This document shows positions 39,791 through 49,604 of a stretch of DNA of 64,000 nt, one piece after another. The notes beneath the pieces were generated by a model. That model searched no databases. It worked only from the letters and a program-made list of their open reading frames with translations, and was not told where the DNA came from. Position 1 is the stretch's first letter, and each line of letters opens with the position of its first letter. Source of the stretch: Parazoarcus communis. GTDB lineage: Bacteria > Pseudomonadota > Gammaproteobacteria > Burkholderiales > Rhodocyclaceae. Both the position numbers and the translations under genes were made by a program. The stretch is taken from assembly GCF_003111645.1 (NCBI RefSeq), contig NZ_CP022187.1, positions 1,364,001 through 1,428,000 on the forward strand, written 5' to 3'.

Positions 39791-40792
39791 GTGAGCCAGA
39801 CCGACCGTATCGTGAGCATTCGACGCCTGTTCTCGGAACGGCGCCTGGTATCCCGGGCCATGCTGCTCGAAACGCTGGAGGTGTCGCTCGCCACCCTCAA
39901 GCGCGACCTCGCCTTCCTGCGCAATAACATGAACACCCCCATCGTGTTCGACCACGAGCACGACGCCTACCGGATCGACCCCACCCAGACCACCGGCGCT
40001 CAGTTCGAGCTCCCCGGCATGTGGTTCAGCGACAAGGAGATCCACGCGCTGCTCACCATGCAGCACCTGCTCGCCAACCTCGACCCCGGCGGCCTGCTCG
40101 CCCCCCACGTTGCCCCGCTCATCGAACGCCTCAACAAACTGCTCGGCGCCGCAGACAACCCCGCCGACGAAATCCGCCGCCGCGTGCTCATCGTCGGCAT
40201 CGGCAAGCGCAGCATGAAGCTCGCCCACTTCGAGAACATCGGCGCTGCCCTGCTCCGCCGCAAGCGGTTGCGCATCCGCTACTACGCCCGCGGCAAGGAC
40301 GAAGAGAACGAACGCGAGATCTCCCCGCAGCGCCTCGTCCATTACCGCGAGAACTGGTACCTCGACGCCTGGTGTCACCTGCGCGGCGCCCTGCGCAATT
40401 TCGCTGTGGACAGCATTCGCAGCGTCATCCTGCTCGACCGTGCGGCAGACGACATCCCCAGCAAGACCCTCGACACCGTGCTCGGCCCCGGCTACGGCAT
40501 CTTCGCCGGCGACCAGCTGCAATGGGCGCGACTGCGCTTCAGCGCGGAACGCTCAAGGTGGGTCGCGAGCGAACACTGGCACCCAGACCAGCGCGGCACA
40601 TTTGAAGCGGACGGACGCTACGTACTGGAAGTGCCGTACGCCGATCACCGGGAGCTGATGATGGATGTGCTCAAGCACGGGCGGCACTGCGAGGTGCTGG
40701 GGCCGGAGGGGCTGCGTCGTGCGATCACCGATGAGGTAATGAAAATGACCGAGAATTTTTCACCAACTCTGTCAGACAAGCTCATTCAATGA
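39791..40792 (+). CDS. WYL-domain transcriptional regulator (YafY type)
   Basis: 333 residues, GTG start. N-terminal helix-turn-helix (residues about 5-60, LVSRAMLLETLEVSLATLKRD), then a WYL domain (about 145-215) with LRIRYYARGKDE, ISPQRLVHYRENWYLDAW, and a C-terminal WCX region (VLEVPYADHRELMMDVLKHG). WYL proteins sense ligands, sometimes nucleic acids, and regulate nearby genes; some control CRISPR-Cas. It ends 104 bp before cas3 on the same strand and may control either the cas genes or the divergent catabolic operon. Confidence 0.85.
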   Translation: MSQTDRIVSIRRLFSERRLVSRAMLLETLEVSLATLKRDLAFLRNNMNTPIVFDHEHDAYRIDPTQTTGAQFELPGMWFSDKEIHALLTMQHLLANLDPGGLLAPHVAPLIERLNKLLGAADNPADEIRRRVLIVGIGKRSMKLAHFENIGAALLRRKRLRIRYYARGKDEENEREISPQRLVHYRENWYLDAWCHLRGALRNFAVDSIRSVILLDRAADDIPSKTLDTVLGPGYGIFAGDQLQWARLRFSAERSRWVASEHWHPDQRGTFEADGRYVLEVPYADHRELMMDVLKHGRHCEVLGPEGLRRAITDEVMKMTENFSPTLSDKLIQ

Positions 40793-40896
40793 GCCTTTCG
40801 CCACGAATAATCAACTTCAATTCGACACTACTTCGATCTACAAGCAGACCTCCCGCACCCGTCCTTTGACCCCAGGAATGAGTCACTAACTCGGAC

Positions 40897-43506
40897 ATGA
40901 AAAAAATACCTTTGGCATTCGGAAAGCTCGAGCGGGACGAGGACGGTGAAATTGCCAGCATTCACCCCTTACTCGACCACATGATCGACGTGGCCGCGTG
41001 CTTCACCGCGCTATGCCGTTGCCGCGGCATAGCGCGTGCCATGAAAGCCGCCGCTGGCCGCGAGTTAACAAGCCAGGACATTAGCCGTCTGGCTGCACTT
41101 GTCTTTCTTCACGACATCGGCAAGGCAAACAGTGGATTCCAGGCCAAGCGCTGGCGGAACAAAAATGACATCCCGGCGGAATGGCCTGTCCACATCCATG
41201 CTGGTCATGGGAGTGAGGTTTTCGCTCTGTTTGACGAACCATCAGCGAAGGAAGCAATCGCGCCGCTACTTGAACAGATCTGCACTTGGGGTGATGCCTC
41301 GGATTCACTGCTGATCGCAAGCATCAGCCACCATGGACGCCCAATCCAGGAGTCGCCCACCCGTGGAACTGCCATATGGCGATCAGTTCCAGGCAAGTAC
41401 TCTCCTGCAACAGTTCTCACTGAGATTGCGACAAGTGCCCCACAACTGTTCCCCGACGCATTTGTGCCGGGCGGACAGGCTCTACCGGACATTCCCTGCT
41501 TCGGCCATTTCTTTGCGGGCCTCGTGCAGTTGGCTGACTGGCTTGGATCGGACAAACGGTTCTTCCCATTCAGTCAGACAGGCGAGGTGCGGGCACGTAC
41601 AGCATTCGACAGAGCCGCAGGAGCAATTACCACGGTGGGGCTCGATACCGAAAACTGGCGCAACACGCTGACATCGAATCCAATCAGTTTCACCGACATC
41701 TTTCATGTGCCAAGCCCCCGTCCCATTCAGGCGGCAATGAGCGATCCAGCGCTCGGCTCGCTCGTCATACTCGAATCCGAAACCGGAAGCGGCAAGACCG
41801 AAGCAGCCCTTTGGCGCTACATCCATCTGTTTCGCACTGGATTAGTCGACGGCCTCTACTTCGCCCTCCCCACACGTGTCGCAGCCAGCCAAATCTACAA
41901 ACGCGTCACCGACACGCTCCAGAACGTATGGCCGGAGGACACCCCCTTGGCCGTTCGAGCCCTGCCCGGCTACATCGCCGCCGACGGCCAGACTGCAATA
42001 CCGCTGCCAGACTTCAAAGTTCAATGGGCCGACGATCCCGACGATCAGAAGGCCCCCAGTCGCTGGGCAGCCGAATCCGCCAAGCGATTTCTTTCGGCTC
42101 CCGTAGCAGTCGGCACCATCGATCAGGCGCTTATGGGCGCTTTACAGGTACGCCACGCCCATCTGCGCTACGCCACTCTCGCGCGCAGCCTGCTCGTCGT
42201 AGACGAAGTCCACGCTTCGGATGCGTATATGACCGTTTTACTGGAGCGCCTTCTCAAGACACACTTGGGCAATGGCGGTCACGCGTTGCTTCTGTCCGCC
42301 ACACTGGGCTCGAGTGCCCGCAATCGCTATCTGGGCTTGACGCGCAAAGCCGGTCAGAAACCGTCTGGCGAAGAATCCTTTGAAGCAGCATGTGCGGCGC
42401 CCTATCCTGCCATTTCCGATCACCGGGCAATTGGCAAAACAACACAGACCGGTCATTCAAAAGCTGTCGCTTGGACACTTCATGACATCATCGACTCGCC
42501 TGAGCTAATTGCACAAGCTGCGATCAGTGCGGCCAGCCAAGGCGCAAAGGTGTTGATCATCCGCAACACAGTCCCTGCGGCGGTCGCCACTTTAGCGGCA
42601 CTGGAGCGCGGCGTTCCCGATCGAGGCTGGATCTTCAGTCTCAACGGCATACCGACTCTCCATCACAGCCGGTTCAGCCGCCAGGACCGCCCCGCGCTCG
42701 ATGCCGCCATCGAAGCTCAGTTAGGCAAGACTCGACCTGCCGGTCCCCTCATCGTTGTCGGCACGCAAACGCTGGAACAGAGTCTCGACATCGACGCCGA
42801 CTTGTTGATCACCGATCTTTGTCCGATGGATGTGCTTCTCCAGCGCACCGGGCGCCTGCATCGCCACACACGCCCATCCGATGAGCGCCCCGAACCTTAC
42901 CGCGCAGCCCAAGCCTGCGTCCTGACCCCGGCGGCACACGACCTCACGCCCATGCTGACCCGCTCTCAGCATGGATTGGGCCGCTTTCACAACGGAGGCG
43001 GCATCTATGACGACCTGCGCATTCTTGAAGCAACCCGCGCCCTGATCTCCGATCGCCCCCAAGTATCCATCCCCGATGACAATCGTTACCTTGTCGAAGC
43101 GGCAATGCACCCCGATCGTCTGCGTGCAATTGAGGCACAGCACGGCGGGTCATGGCAGAAAGTCGGCCAGCAGATCGAGGGTGACACCAGCGCCGAGCGA
43201 GCAGTCGGACATCTGCATGCATTGAATGTCGATCAGACCTTTGGCGAAACGGCCTTTCCTACCGATGTGCGACTCGCCACGCGACTCGGCGCTCAAGACC
43301 GCGTTGTTCGCTTCAATCTCGACCAAAGTCCCTTCGGGTTGCCCTTCGGCGAACTACCGATACGCCACCACCTGCTTCCCAAGGACCTTTCACCCGATGC
43401 CGAACCGACGGACATCAACATTGCTGAAAACTGCATCACCTTTCGACTGGGTTTGACCCAGTTCTGCTACAGCCGCCTGGGGCTTGAACGCCTCAGCGCG
43501 GACTGA
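40897..43506 (+). CDS. cas3: CRISPR-associated nuclease/helicase Cas3 (type I-E)
   Basis: 869 residues. HD nuclease first (H23, H28, H72-D73 in FLHDIGKANSG; further His in ISHHG at about 144), then the helicase: Walker A ETGSGKTE at about 295-302, VVDEVH at 434-439 and QRTGRLHRH motif VI. It unwinds and degrades target DNA after Cascade recognition. First gene of the operon; 104 bp after the WYL gene, and 23 bp before cse1 with an AGGAGA site. Confidence 0.96.
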   Translation: MKKIPLAFGKLERDEDGEIASIHPLLDHMIDVAACFTALCRCRGIARAMKAAAGRELTSQDISRLAALVFLHDIGKANSGFQAKRWRNKNDIPAEWPVHIHAGHGSEVFALFDEPSAKEAIAPLLEQICTWGDASDSLLIASISHHGRPIQESPTRGTAIWRSVPGKYSPATVLTEIATSAPQLFPDAFVPGGQALPDIPCFGHFFAGLVQLADWLGSDKRFFPFSQTGEVRARTAFDRAAGAITTVGLDTENWRNTLTSNPISFTDIFHVPSPRPIQAAMSDPALGSLVILESETGSGKTEAALWRYIHLFRTGLVDGLYFALPTRVAASQIYKRVTDTLQNVWPEDTPLAVRALPGYIAADGQTAIPLPDFKVQWADDPDDQKAPSRWAAESAKRFLSAPVAVGTIDQALMGALQVRHAHLRYATLARSLLVVDEVHASDAYMTVLLERLLKTHLGNGGHALLLSATLGSSARNRYLGLTRKAGQKPSGEESFEAACAAPYPAISDHRAIGKTTQTGHSKAVAWTLHDIIDSPELIAQAAISAASQGAKVLIIRNTVPAAVATLAALERGVPDRGWIFSLNGIPTLHHSRFSRQDRPALDAAIEAQLGKTRPAGPLIVVGTQTLEQSLDIDADLLITDLCPMDVLLQRTGRLHRHTRPSDERPEPYRAAQACVLTPAAHDLTPMLTRSQHGLGRFHNGGGIYDDLRILEATRALISDRPQVSIPDDNRYLVEAAMHPDRLRAIEAQHGGSWQKVGQQIEGDTSAERAVGHLHALNVDQTFGETAFPTDVRLATRLGAQDRVVRFNLDQSPFGLPFGELPIRHHLLPKDLSPDAEPTDINIAENCITFRLGLTQFCYSRLGLERLSAD

Positions 43507-43529
43507 ATATCTTCTGCAGGAGATCGACC

Positions 43530-45140
43530 GTGACACTGCTGTTCAATCTGCTTGATGAGCCACTGATACGCACCCGACTGGTCGCTGGAGGCCAGTGTCG
43601 TGCATTCAGCCTGCCCGGCCTATTCGCAGCGCTGGTTCGCGACGAGGTGAGGGACTTTCCCGCCCTGCGACCACATCAACGTCATCCATGGCATGCGTTT
43701 CTGGTTCAACTTGCGGCCATTGCGCTGCATCACGCCAGAACGGAAGAGCCACTCGAGACCGATGAGGGCTGGAGGACGGCGTTGCTTTCGCTCACGCCAG
43801 AACACCCGGACGGTGCAGCGTGGTACATGGTCGCGCCGCATGATCGGCCGGCATTTATGCAGGCACCGGTTCCAGGTGGACGCCTTGACGGGTGGTCAGA
43901 TGACCGACCGACACCCGACAGTCTTGACGTTCTTGTGACATCCAAGAATCACGACCTCAAGCAAGCGCGTATTCACAAGGCTCACACGGATGACTGGATC
44001 TATGCGCTAGTAAGCCTTCAAACCCAAGCGCCCTACCCCGGCGCCGGCAACTCCGGTGTAGTAAGAATGAATGGAGGATCATCGAGTCGCCCAGGACTTG
44101 GGATGGAAGCAACTTCCGGAAATTGGGGCTCTCGTTGGAGGCGGGATGTTCAGATCGCGCTTGCCGAGCGCCAGAAGATCGTAAGCCTTGGTTATAGAGA
44201 CACTGACGGCCTTGCTCTCATCTGGGTTCATCCGTGGGACGGAAAAGTCAGCTTGGCCTTTTCCAGTCTTGATCCGCTGTTTATAGAGATCTGCCGTCGG
44301 GTACGTTTGATCTTTAGAGATGATCAACTCTGTGCTATGCGAACCACATCTAAGGGGCCACGAATTTCAAAGGATGAATCCAAGGCTCGCAAAGGCATTA
44401 CTGGTGACCTGTGGACTCCGATACACATCGCGGAAGCAAAATCAGTAGGAATAACAGGTAGCGGGTTCAACTATCGACGCATGGTCGATCTGGCCTTCGG
44501 TACTGAGTACCAGAAACCACCGGCGCAGCAAGTCCAAAGCGCTGATCGAGGGGAATATCAACTTATCGCCCGCGCAATCGCGGGCGGGCAAAGCACGACA
44601 GATGGCTACCACGAACGGCGTATTCCCATTTCGAACACAACCCGAAGATTGCTACTCCAGATGCAGGCATCCGGGCGACCGAATCGTTTGGCCGACGTAG
44701 CAAAAGACCGGGTCAGCGGTATTTCGGCGGTTCGCAATGCTCTTAAGGACGCACTGGTAGTTTTGTTCAGTGGTGGAAAGGGGCTGGGAAAACCCGGATC
44801 AACACCTGAAGGTACAAACAACAAAGCTCTCGCCTTTACACAAGCTTTCGAACAAGCAGAGGATGCTCGCTTTTTTGACGATCTAAACGAAGAGATCGAG
44901 TCAGACCAACCCAATGAAGTGCATCTTCATTGGCTTCTATCCACGGCAGAGCGCGCTGAAGCCGTCCTAACGGGCGCTTTTTCCGCCGGCCCGCAAAACT
45001 GTGAGCAGCGCTACCGCGCCAGATCCGCAGCTCTGTCCCGCTTTCACGGCGGTCTGAGAAACAGCAAGACACTTCCGGTGCTCGCCGAGCATTTCCGCCA
45101 ACAAGCCCTCAACAAGGAACTGAGTCATGACCTTGGATAA
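43530..45140 (+). CDS. casA: Cascade large subunit Cse1/Cas8e
   Basis: 536 residues, GTG start with an AGGAGA site. It begins LLFNLLDEPLIRTR and has PAFMQAPVPGG, typical of Cse1. It recognises the PAM and recruits Cas3. Base composition changes along the gene: about 44050-44900 is visibly more AT-rich than either end and than neighbouring cas genes, which may reflect exchange of the variable central part. Overlaps cse2 by 14 bp. Confidence 0.93.
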   Translation: MTLLFNLLDEPLIRTRLVAGGQCRAFSLPGLFAALVRDEVRDFPALRPHQRHPWHAFLVQLAAIALHHARTEEPLETDEGWRTALLSLTPEHPDGAAWYMVAPHDRPAFMQAPVPGGRLDGWSDDRPTPDSLDVLVTSKNHDLKQARIHKAHTDDWIYALVSLQTQAPYPGAGNSGVVRMNGGSSSRPGLGMEATSGNWGSRWRRDVQIALAERQKIVSLGYRDTDGLALIWVHPWDGKVSLAFSSLDPLFIEICRRVRLIFRDDQLCAMRTTSKGPRISKDESKARKGITGDLWTPIHIAEAKSVGITGSGFNYRRMVDLAFGTEYQKPPAQQVQSADRGEYQLIARAIAGGQSTTDGYHERRIPISNTTRRLLLQMQASGRPNRLADVAKDRVSGISAVRNALKDALVVLFSGGKGLGKPGSTPEGTNNKALAFTQAFEQAEDARFFDDLNEEIESDQPNEVHLHWLLSTAERAEAVLTGAFSAGPQNCEQRYRARSAALSRFHGGLRNSKTLPVLAEHFRQQALNKELSHDLG

Positions 45141-45705
45141 AGTGGATTCACGAGAAAAGCCTCCATCCGATCGCCCACCACGACAGGAAAGCCCCATCTC
45201 CCGGCTGGCAAGGCTCATTGGCCGATCGGCTCGGTTCGAGAATGACACCCACGGATTGGACAACGGGGAACGCGCCGCCTTGGCAAGACTGGACCCCGAC
45301 AGCGAACTGCGCCCCCATCAGATCGCAGCCTTGTCACGCGCGCTCGTTTATGCGGAGCTAGCCCCGGAAAATTGGCACCCGGACACCTGGCGACGTTGGG
45401 CTCTGATCGCGCACGGGATGGCACTTGCCGGGCATGACGGCAACCGAAGTCTGGGTCTGCAACTCAGCGAATCCGACGTATCGGAATCCCGTTTCACGAA
45501 ATTGCTGACCGCGCGTGACGACGCCTTCAGGCAACTCCTTCCACGCCTCCTGCGACTGCTCGCCAACAAGGAGAAATCGCCCAATTGGCATGAACTGGGC
45601 GGTTTGATTCTCACCGAAGGCCGCAACGAGGAAGAGGCCGAAGCGATCCGCTTGTGCATCGCAGGCCGCTACTTCGCGGCCGAAGCGAAGAAACCCAAAC
45701 ACTGA
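45127..45705 (+). CDS. casB: Cascade small subunit Cse2/Cas11e
   Basis: 192 residues, all-helical. It starts inside the cse1 3' end. Features of Cse2: RAALARLDPDSELRPHQIAAL in two adjacent pieces, and RFTKLLTARDDAFRQLLPR. Two copies line the belly of Cascade and hold the non-target strand. Followed by cas7 after 20 bp. Confidence 0.93.
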   Translation: MTLDKVDSREKPPSDRPPRQESPISRLARLIGRSARFENDTHGLDNGERAALARLDPDSELRPHQIAALSRALVYAELAPENWHPDTWRRWALIAHGMALAGHDGNRSLGLQLSESDVSESRFTKLLTARDDAFRQLLPRLLRLLANKEKSPNWHELGGLILTEGRNEEEAEAIRLCIAGRYFAAEAKKPKH

Positions 45706-45725
45706 TCAGAACTTGGAGAACCACC

Positions 45726-46925
45726 ATGCAATTTCCCCGCTTTATTCAGATCCACACCCTGCACAACTATCCCGCGGCACTACTGAACCGTGACGATGCC
45801 GGGCTCGCCAAGCGTCTTCCACTGGGTAACGCCGTGCGCACCCGCATTTCCTCGCAATGTCTCAAGAGACACTGGCGCGTCACGGAAGACCGGTTCTCGC
45901 TTTCAAATCTTGACGTACCAATGGCGATCCGTTCTCGGGCAATTCCGGGTCTCATCTCCAAACGAATGCAGGAGAACGGGATCTCGGCTTCACTAGCGCT
46001 AGCGGCAGTCGAATCGATGCGTAATGCCGGCCTGCTGGACAAGAGCGGAAAGGACAAGAAGGGGGAGGATGCCTTGAAGACGGGGCAGGCGGCCCTCATG
46101 GGAAGAGCTGAGATCGACTACCTAGTCAGACGCTGCACGGAACTCGCGCAGACCGCGCCTGACGAAAAGACGCTGAAGGCAGAGATCGCCGGGATGCTCA
46201 AGGACGAAAAGAAGAATATCGAAGCACTCAAACACGGCAGCGGCCTTGAGTCTGCCCTGTTCGGACGCATGGTGACCTCGGACGTCATTGCCAGTCGCGA
46301 CGCATCCATTTACGTCGCACACGCATTCACGGTCCATCCGGCGCAAGTCGAAAACGATTACTTCACCGTTGTCGACGATCTGCTTCAGGAAGCTGGCGAA
46401 CTCGGTTCCGCCGGCATTTTCGACACCGAGCTCGCATCCGGTCTCTACTACGGCTATGTCGTCGTTGATGTGCCCCAGCTAGTCGAAAACCTGGAAGGCA
46501 TTTCAGCCAAGGATTGCTTCTCACCACAAACACCAGCCGAGCACCGCGAACTCGCGGGGCGCGTGGTTGAGCACCTTATTCACCTGATCGCCACGGTCAG
46601 CCCTGGCGCAAAACGCGGTTCTACCGCGCCTTTCGACTGGGCGAAACTTGTGCTCGTCGAAGCCGGTGACTGGCAGCCCCGGAGTCTCGCAGGGGCCTTC
46701 CACGACGCGCTCCCGCTCACAGACAAGAACGACAACGGCACGATCCGCCGACGGACCGTCGCCCGTCTGTCGGACGAAATTTCCGCAATGGACGATGCCT
46801 ACGGCGCGCCCCTCGCCCGCCGTTTCCTTTCGCTCGACTCAACCGAGGTAAAAGGCGCCGAGCGCACCGACCTTAACAAACTGGCCGAGTGGGCAAAGGA
46901 CGTCATCCAGGCGGGGGAGTGCTGA
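45726..46925 (+). CDS. casC: Cascade backbone subunit Cas7e (Cse4)
   Basis: 399 residues from ATG 45726 (GGAGAA site); the open frame starts earlier inside cse2. It begins FPRFIQIHTLHNYPAALLNR, with RISSQCLKRHWR, the hallmark of the Cse4/CasC RAMP subunit. Six copies wrap the crRNA. Slightly longer than the E. coli protein (363 residues). Start of cas5 follows 1 bp after the stop. Confidence 0.96.
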   Translation: MQFPRFIQIHTLHNYPAALLNRDDAGLAKRLPLGNAVRTRISSQCLKRHWRVTEDRFSLSNLDVPMAIRSRAIPGLISKRMQENGISASLALAAVESMRNAGLLDKSGKDKKGEDALKTGQAALMGRAEIDYLVRRCTELAQTAPDEKTLKAEIAGMLKDEKKNIEALKHGSGLESALFGRMVTSDVIASRDASIYVAHAFTVHPAQVENDYFTVVDDLLQEAGELGSAGIFDTELASGLYYGYVVVDVPQLVENLEGISAKDCFSPQTPAEHRELAGRVVEHLIHLIATVSPGAKRGSTAPFDWAKLVLVEAGDWQPRSLAGAFHDALPLTDKNDNGTIRRRTVARLSDEISAMDDAYGAPLARRFLSLDSTEVKGAERTDLNKLAEWAKDVIQAGEC

Positions 46926-46926
46926 A

Positions 46927-47640
46927 GTGCGCCGTCATCTACTGATGCGCCTCGAAGCGCCGTTGATGGCGTTTGGCGGCGAGACCATCGATAACTATGG
47001 TGTGATTCGCGACTTCCCTGCTTTATCCATGGTGACCGGATTACTTGCAAATGCGTTGGGCTATCGACGCGAAGACAGTGATCTGCACGATCGCCTGCAA
47101 ACGCGATTGGTGGTTGGCGCACGCCTGGACCGCGCAGTGCAACGCTTGACCGACTTTCAGACCGCGCAACTAAGCAAGGACGACAAAGGCTGGACAACTT
47201 GGGGAGTGCCCGAAGAACGCCGAGGTGGCGCCGAATCCTATAAGAGCCCTCATCTGCGCTACCGTGACTATCACGCCAGCCTAAGCGTCCTCGTCGCGCT
47301 TCGTCTGGAACCGTCTGACGAGTCACCAGACCTGGACGATCTCGCCCATGCGCTTGATCGCCCTGCCCGTCCCCTGTTCATTGGTCGAAAGTCTTGCCTT
47401 CCGAGCAAGCGGATTTTTGCCGGCTGGGTAATTGCCGAAAACGTATTGGGTGCGCTGCAAACGGCAGGTCAGCCGGAATCCACCACTCGCTCGCGCCTGC
47501 AATGGCCCGAGGGTGAAGGCTCACTAAATGGTGATCGTCTGATCGAGTTGTGCGACGAACGCAACTGGACTAGCGGTGTGCACGGCGGATGGCGACCTGT
47601 TCGCGAAGGTAGCGTGCCAAACTCAGGGGAGCATTCATGA
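46927..47640 (+). CDS. casD: Cascade subunit Cas5e
   Basis: 237 residues, GTG start. It begins LLMRLEAPLMAFGGETIDNYG, the conserved Cas5e N-terminus, and contains LFIGRKSCLPSKRIF. It binds the 5' handle of the crRNA. Its stop overlaps the cas6e ATG by 4 bp. Confidence 0.95.
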   Translation: MRRHLLMRLEAPLMAFGGETIDNYGVIRDFPALSMVTGLLANALGYRREDSDLHDRLQTRLVVGARLDRAVQRLTDFQTAQLSKDDKGWTTWGVPEERRGGAESYKSPHLRYRDYHASLSVLVALRLEPSDESPDLDDLAHALDRPARPLFIGRKSCLPSKRIFAGWVIAENVLGALQTAGQPESTTRSRLQWPEGEGSLNGDRLIELCDERNWTSGVHGGWRPVREGSVPNSGEHS

Positions 47641-48374
47641 CGCTACACTTGATGCGATTCCAGCCGGACCCGACCGCTTTGGCGACGTGGTCTAGTCGAC
47701 ACGGATTGACTTCTCCCGACGGAGACCTCGGCTACGCCCTCCATGCGTTGTTAGCCGCCACATTCGGAGACCTTGCACCCAAACCGCTTCGCTACCTCGG
47801 AGGTAACGAAGGCCTGCTGGCGTATACGTCGGTAGATCCCGAATTCCTCCGCCTGAACGCACAATTAGCCACGCCCGATGTCGCGCGTGCACTCGGCCTG
47901 GATGCGATGGACTCTCGCCCCTTCCCCGATGTATGGAAGACAGGACAACGCCTAGGCTTCGACGTTCGTGTCCGACCTGTCGTCCGCACGAAAGACGGAC
48001 GAGAGCGTGATGCGTACCTGCATTCACTCGGTGATCGATCCGACGACGCGCCAAAGCCCGAACATTTCACGTTCACAGAACGCGCAACGATTTACAGAGA
48101 ATGGTTAGCAAAGCAATTTGAGATCGATGATGCAGCTCAAATTGAAGATGTTCGCATGGATGCATTCCGGCTCACGCGAGTGATTCGCAAGACTGGTGGC
48201 GCAGGAAAGGGGCGACGCAATGCGCAATCAGTAAGCGGCCCCGACGTCGTGCTCAAGGGACAGTTACTGGTAGGCCATTCCGAAGCGTTTTCCCGCCTGC
48301 TTGCTCGCGGCGTTGGTCGCCATCGTGCTTTCGGTTTCGGGATGCTACTCCTTCGACCCACATCGCGATGTTAA
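47637..48374 (+). CDS. casE: crRNA endoribonuclease Cas6e
   Basis: 245 residues. H22 (SRHGLT) lies near the active-site position of CasE, and the C-terminal glycine-rich loop is GVGRHRAFGFGMLLL. It cuts the repeat transcript below the stem and stays on the crRNA 3' end. Overlaps cas1 by 7 bp. Confidence 0.95.
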   Translation: MTLHLMRFQPDPTALATWSSRHGLTSPDGDLGYALHALLAATFGDLAPKPLRYLGGNEGLLAYTSVDPEFLRLNAQLATPDVARALGLDAMDSRPFPDVWKTGQRLGFDVRVRPVVRTKDGRERDAYLHSLGDRSDDAPKPEHFTFTERATIYREWLAKQFEIDDAAQIEDVRMDAFRLTRVIRKTGGAGKGRRNAQSVSGPDVVLKGQLLVGHSEAFSRLLARGVGRHRAFGFGMLLLRPTSRC

Positions 48375-49261
48375 AGGGACGACTCGGACTGGAGACAGCG
48401 CGTATCCCGCATGCTGATCGCCATGGGTTGATCTGGCTGGAACGGGGCGAACTTTGCGTGATTGATGGCTGCTTGCACTTTGCCGCAGGAAAGAACTCCC
48501 TAACGCCGCATGTTCTTCAGGTACCGCATCAGGCGGTATCGATGATCCTGCTCGGACCGGGGAGCAGTGTTACGCACGACGCGCTTCGCCTCCTGGCACG
48601 CCATGGCACGCTCATGGCTGCAGTGGGACAGGATGGCGTGCGCACTTATACTGCCCCTCCGCTACTTCCTGACCGATCAGATGTCGCACGGCGCCAGGCC
48701 GAGTTATGGGGAGCGCCCCGACGCCGGATCAGCGTAGCCCGCCATATGTATGCCCTGCGGTTGGGGGAAGTACTGCCACACCGCGACCTCGATACCCTTC
48801 GCGGCATTGAGGGCTCCCGCGTCAAGGCAATCTACCGATTGATGGCAGAGAAGTACGGCATTGTTTGGGAAGGCCGGCATTACGATCGTTCGAATCCAAC
48901 CACAGCGGACATTCCGAACCAAGCCATTAACCATGCGGCGACGGCCGTTCAGGGTGCTGCTGCAATTGCGGTTCAGGCGCTGGCGGCAATTCCACAACTC
49001 GGATTCATACATGAAGACTCGGGGCAAGCGTTCGTTCTGGATATTGCTGACTTGTTTCGCGACACCATCACCCTTCAGATTGCATTTTCTGCCGCTCAGA
49101 AGGCTCTTTCTGGAAACACCGACAGTATCGACCGATTGGTCAGACGAGAGGCATCAATGGTGTTTCGGAAGCAGTCCGTAATTGCTGCCATGATCGATAA
49201 GATAAAACTCGTTCTGCGTACGGAGGAAGCCGATGGCGTTGGTAACGATCGTGACCCGTGA
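48368..49261 (+). CDS. cas1: CRISPR integrase Cas1 (type I-E)
   Basis: 297 residues. The metal ligands correspond to E. coli E141, H208 and D221 with a constant offset of seven: E148 (GIEGSRVK), H215 (GFIHEDSG) and D228 (DIADLF), D225 also kept. It inserts new spacers with Cas2. Its end overlaps cas2 by 29 bp, more than the usual overlap in this operon. Confidence 0.97.
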   Translation: MLKGRLGLETARIPHADRHGLIWLERGELCVIDGCLHFAAGKNSLTPHVLQVPHQAVSMILLGPGSSVTHDALRLLARHGTLMAAVGQDGVRTYTAPPLLPDRSDVARRQAELWGAPRRRISVARHMYALRLGEVLPHRDLDTLRGIEGSRVKAIYRLMAEKYGIVWEGRHYDRSNPTTADIPNQAINHAATAVQGAAAIAVQALAAIPQLGFIHEDSGQAFVLDIADLFRDTITLQIAFSAAQKALSGNTDSIDRLVRREASMVFRKQSVIAAMIDKIKLVLRTEEADGVGNDRDP

Positions 49262-49529
49262 TGTGGCAGATCGGTATAGAGGGTTTCTTGCATCGGTAAT
49301 GCTGGAAGTTGCACCTACGGTTTATGTGTCACCACGGATGAACCCGGGAATACGTAGCAGAGTTTGGAGGGTTCTGTCCGAGTGGCATGCAGAGGAACCT
49401 CGCGGAAGCATCACGATGGTATGGCGAGATCTGAATGAAACCGGTGGGGTGGGTATCAACTCACTGGGGGAGCCCCCACGCGAACTCATTGAAGTCGATG
49501 GCACCTGGTTGGTGAAAAAGCGCTTGTAA
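49233..49529 (+). CDS. cas2: CRISPR-associated Cas2 (type I-E)
   Basis: 98 residues. Ferredoxin-like fold with the type I-E blocks VTIVTRDVADRYRGFLASVM and EVAPTVYVSPRMNPGIRSRVW (adjacent conserved blocks). It bridges two Cas1 dimers in the acquisition complex. Last cas gene; the array begins 75 bp later in the same direction. Confidence 0.95.
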   Translation: MALVTIVTRDVADRYRGFLASVMLEVAPTVYVSPRMNPGIRSRVWRVLSEWHAEEPRGSITMVWRDLNETGGVGINSLGEPPRELIEVDGTWLVKKRL

Positions 49530-49604
49530 CCATTCAATTTGTTCGTTAAAAATCCGAATGAATTCCCCGTTTTCCTCTTATGAATCATGACTATATTCGT
49601 AAGA
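49530..49604 (+). promoter_or_regulatory. CRISPR leader
   Basis: 75 bp, clearly AT-rich compared with its surroundings, between cas2 and the first repeat. It holds a TATATT (49592-49597) that could be the -10 for array transcription and an AATCAT-gact-ATA segment partly resembling an IHF site. Placement at this end agrees with the intact first repeats and the degenerate last repeat. Confidence 0.7.
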
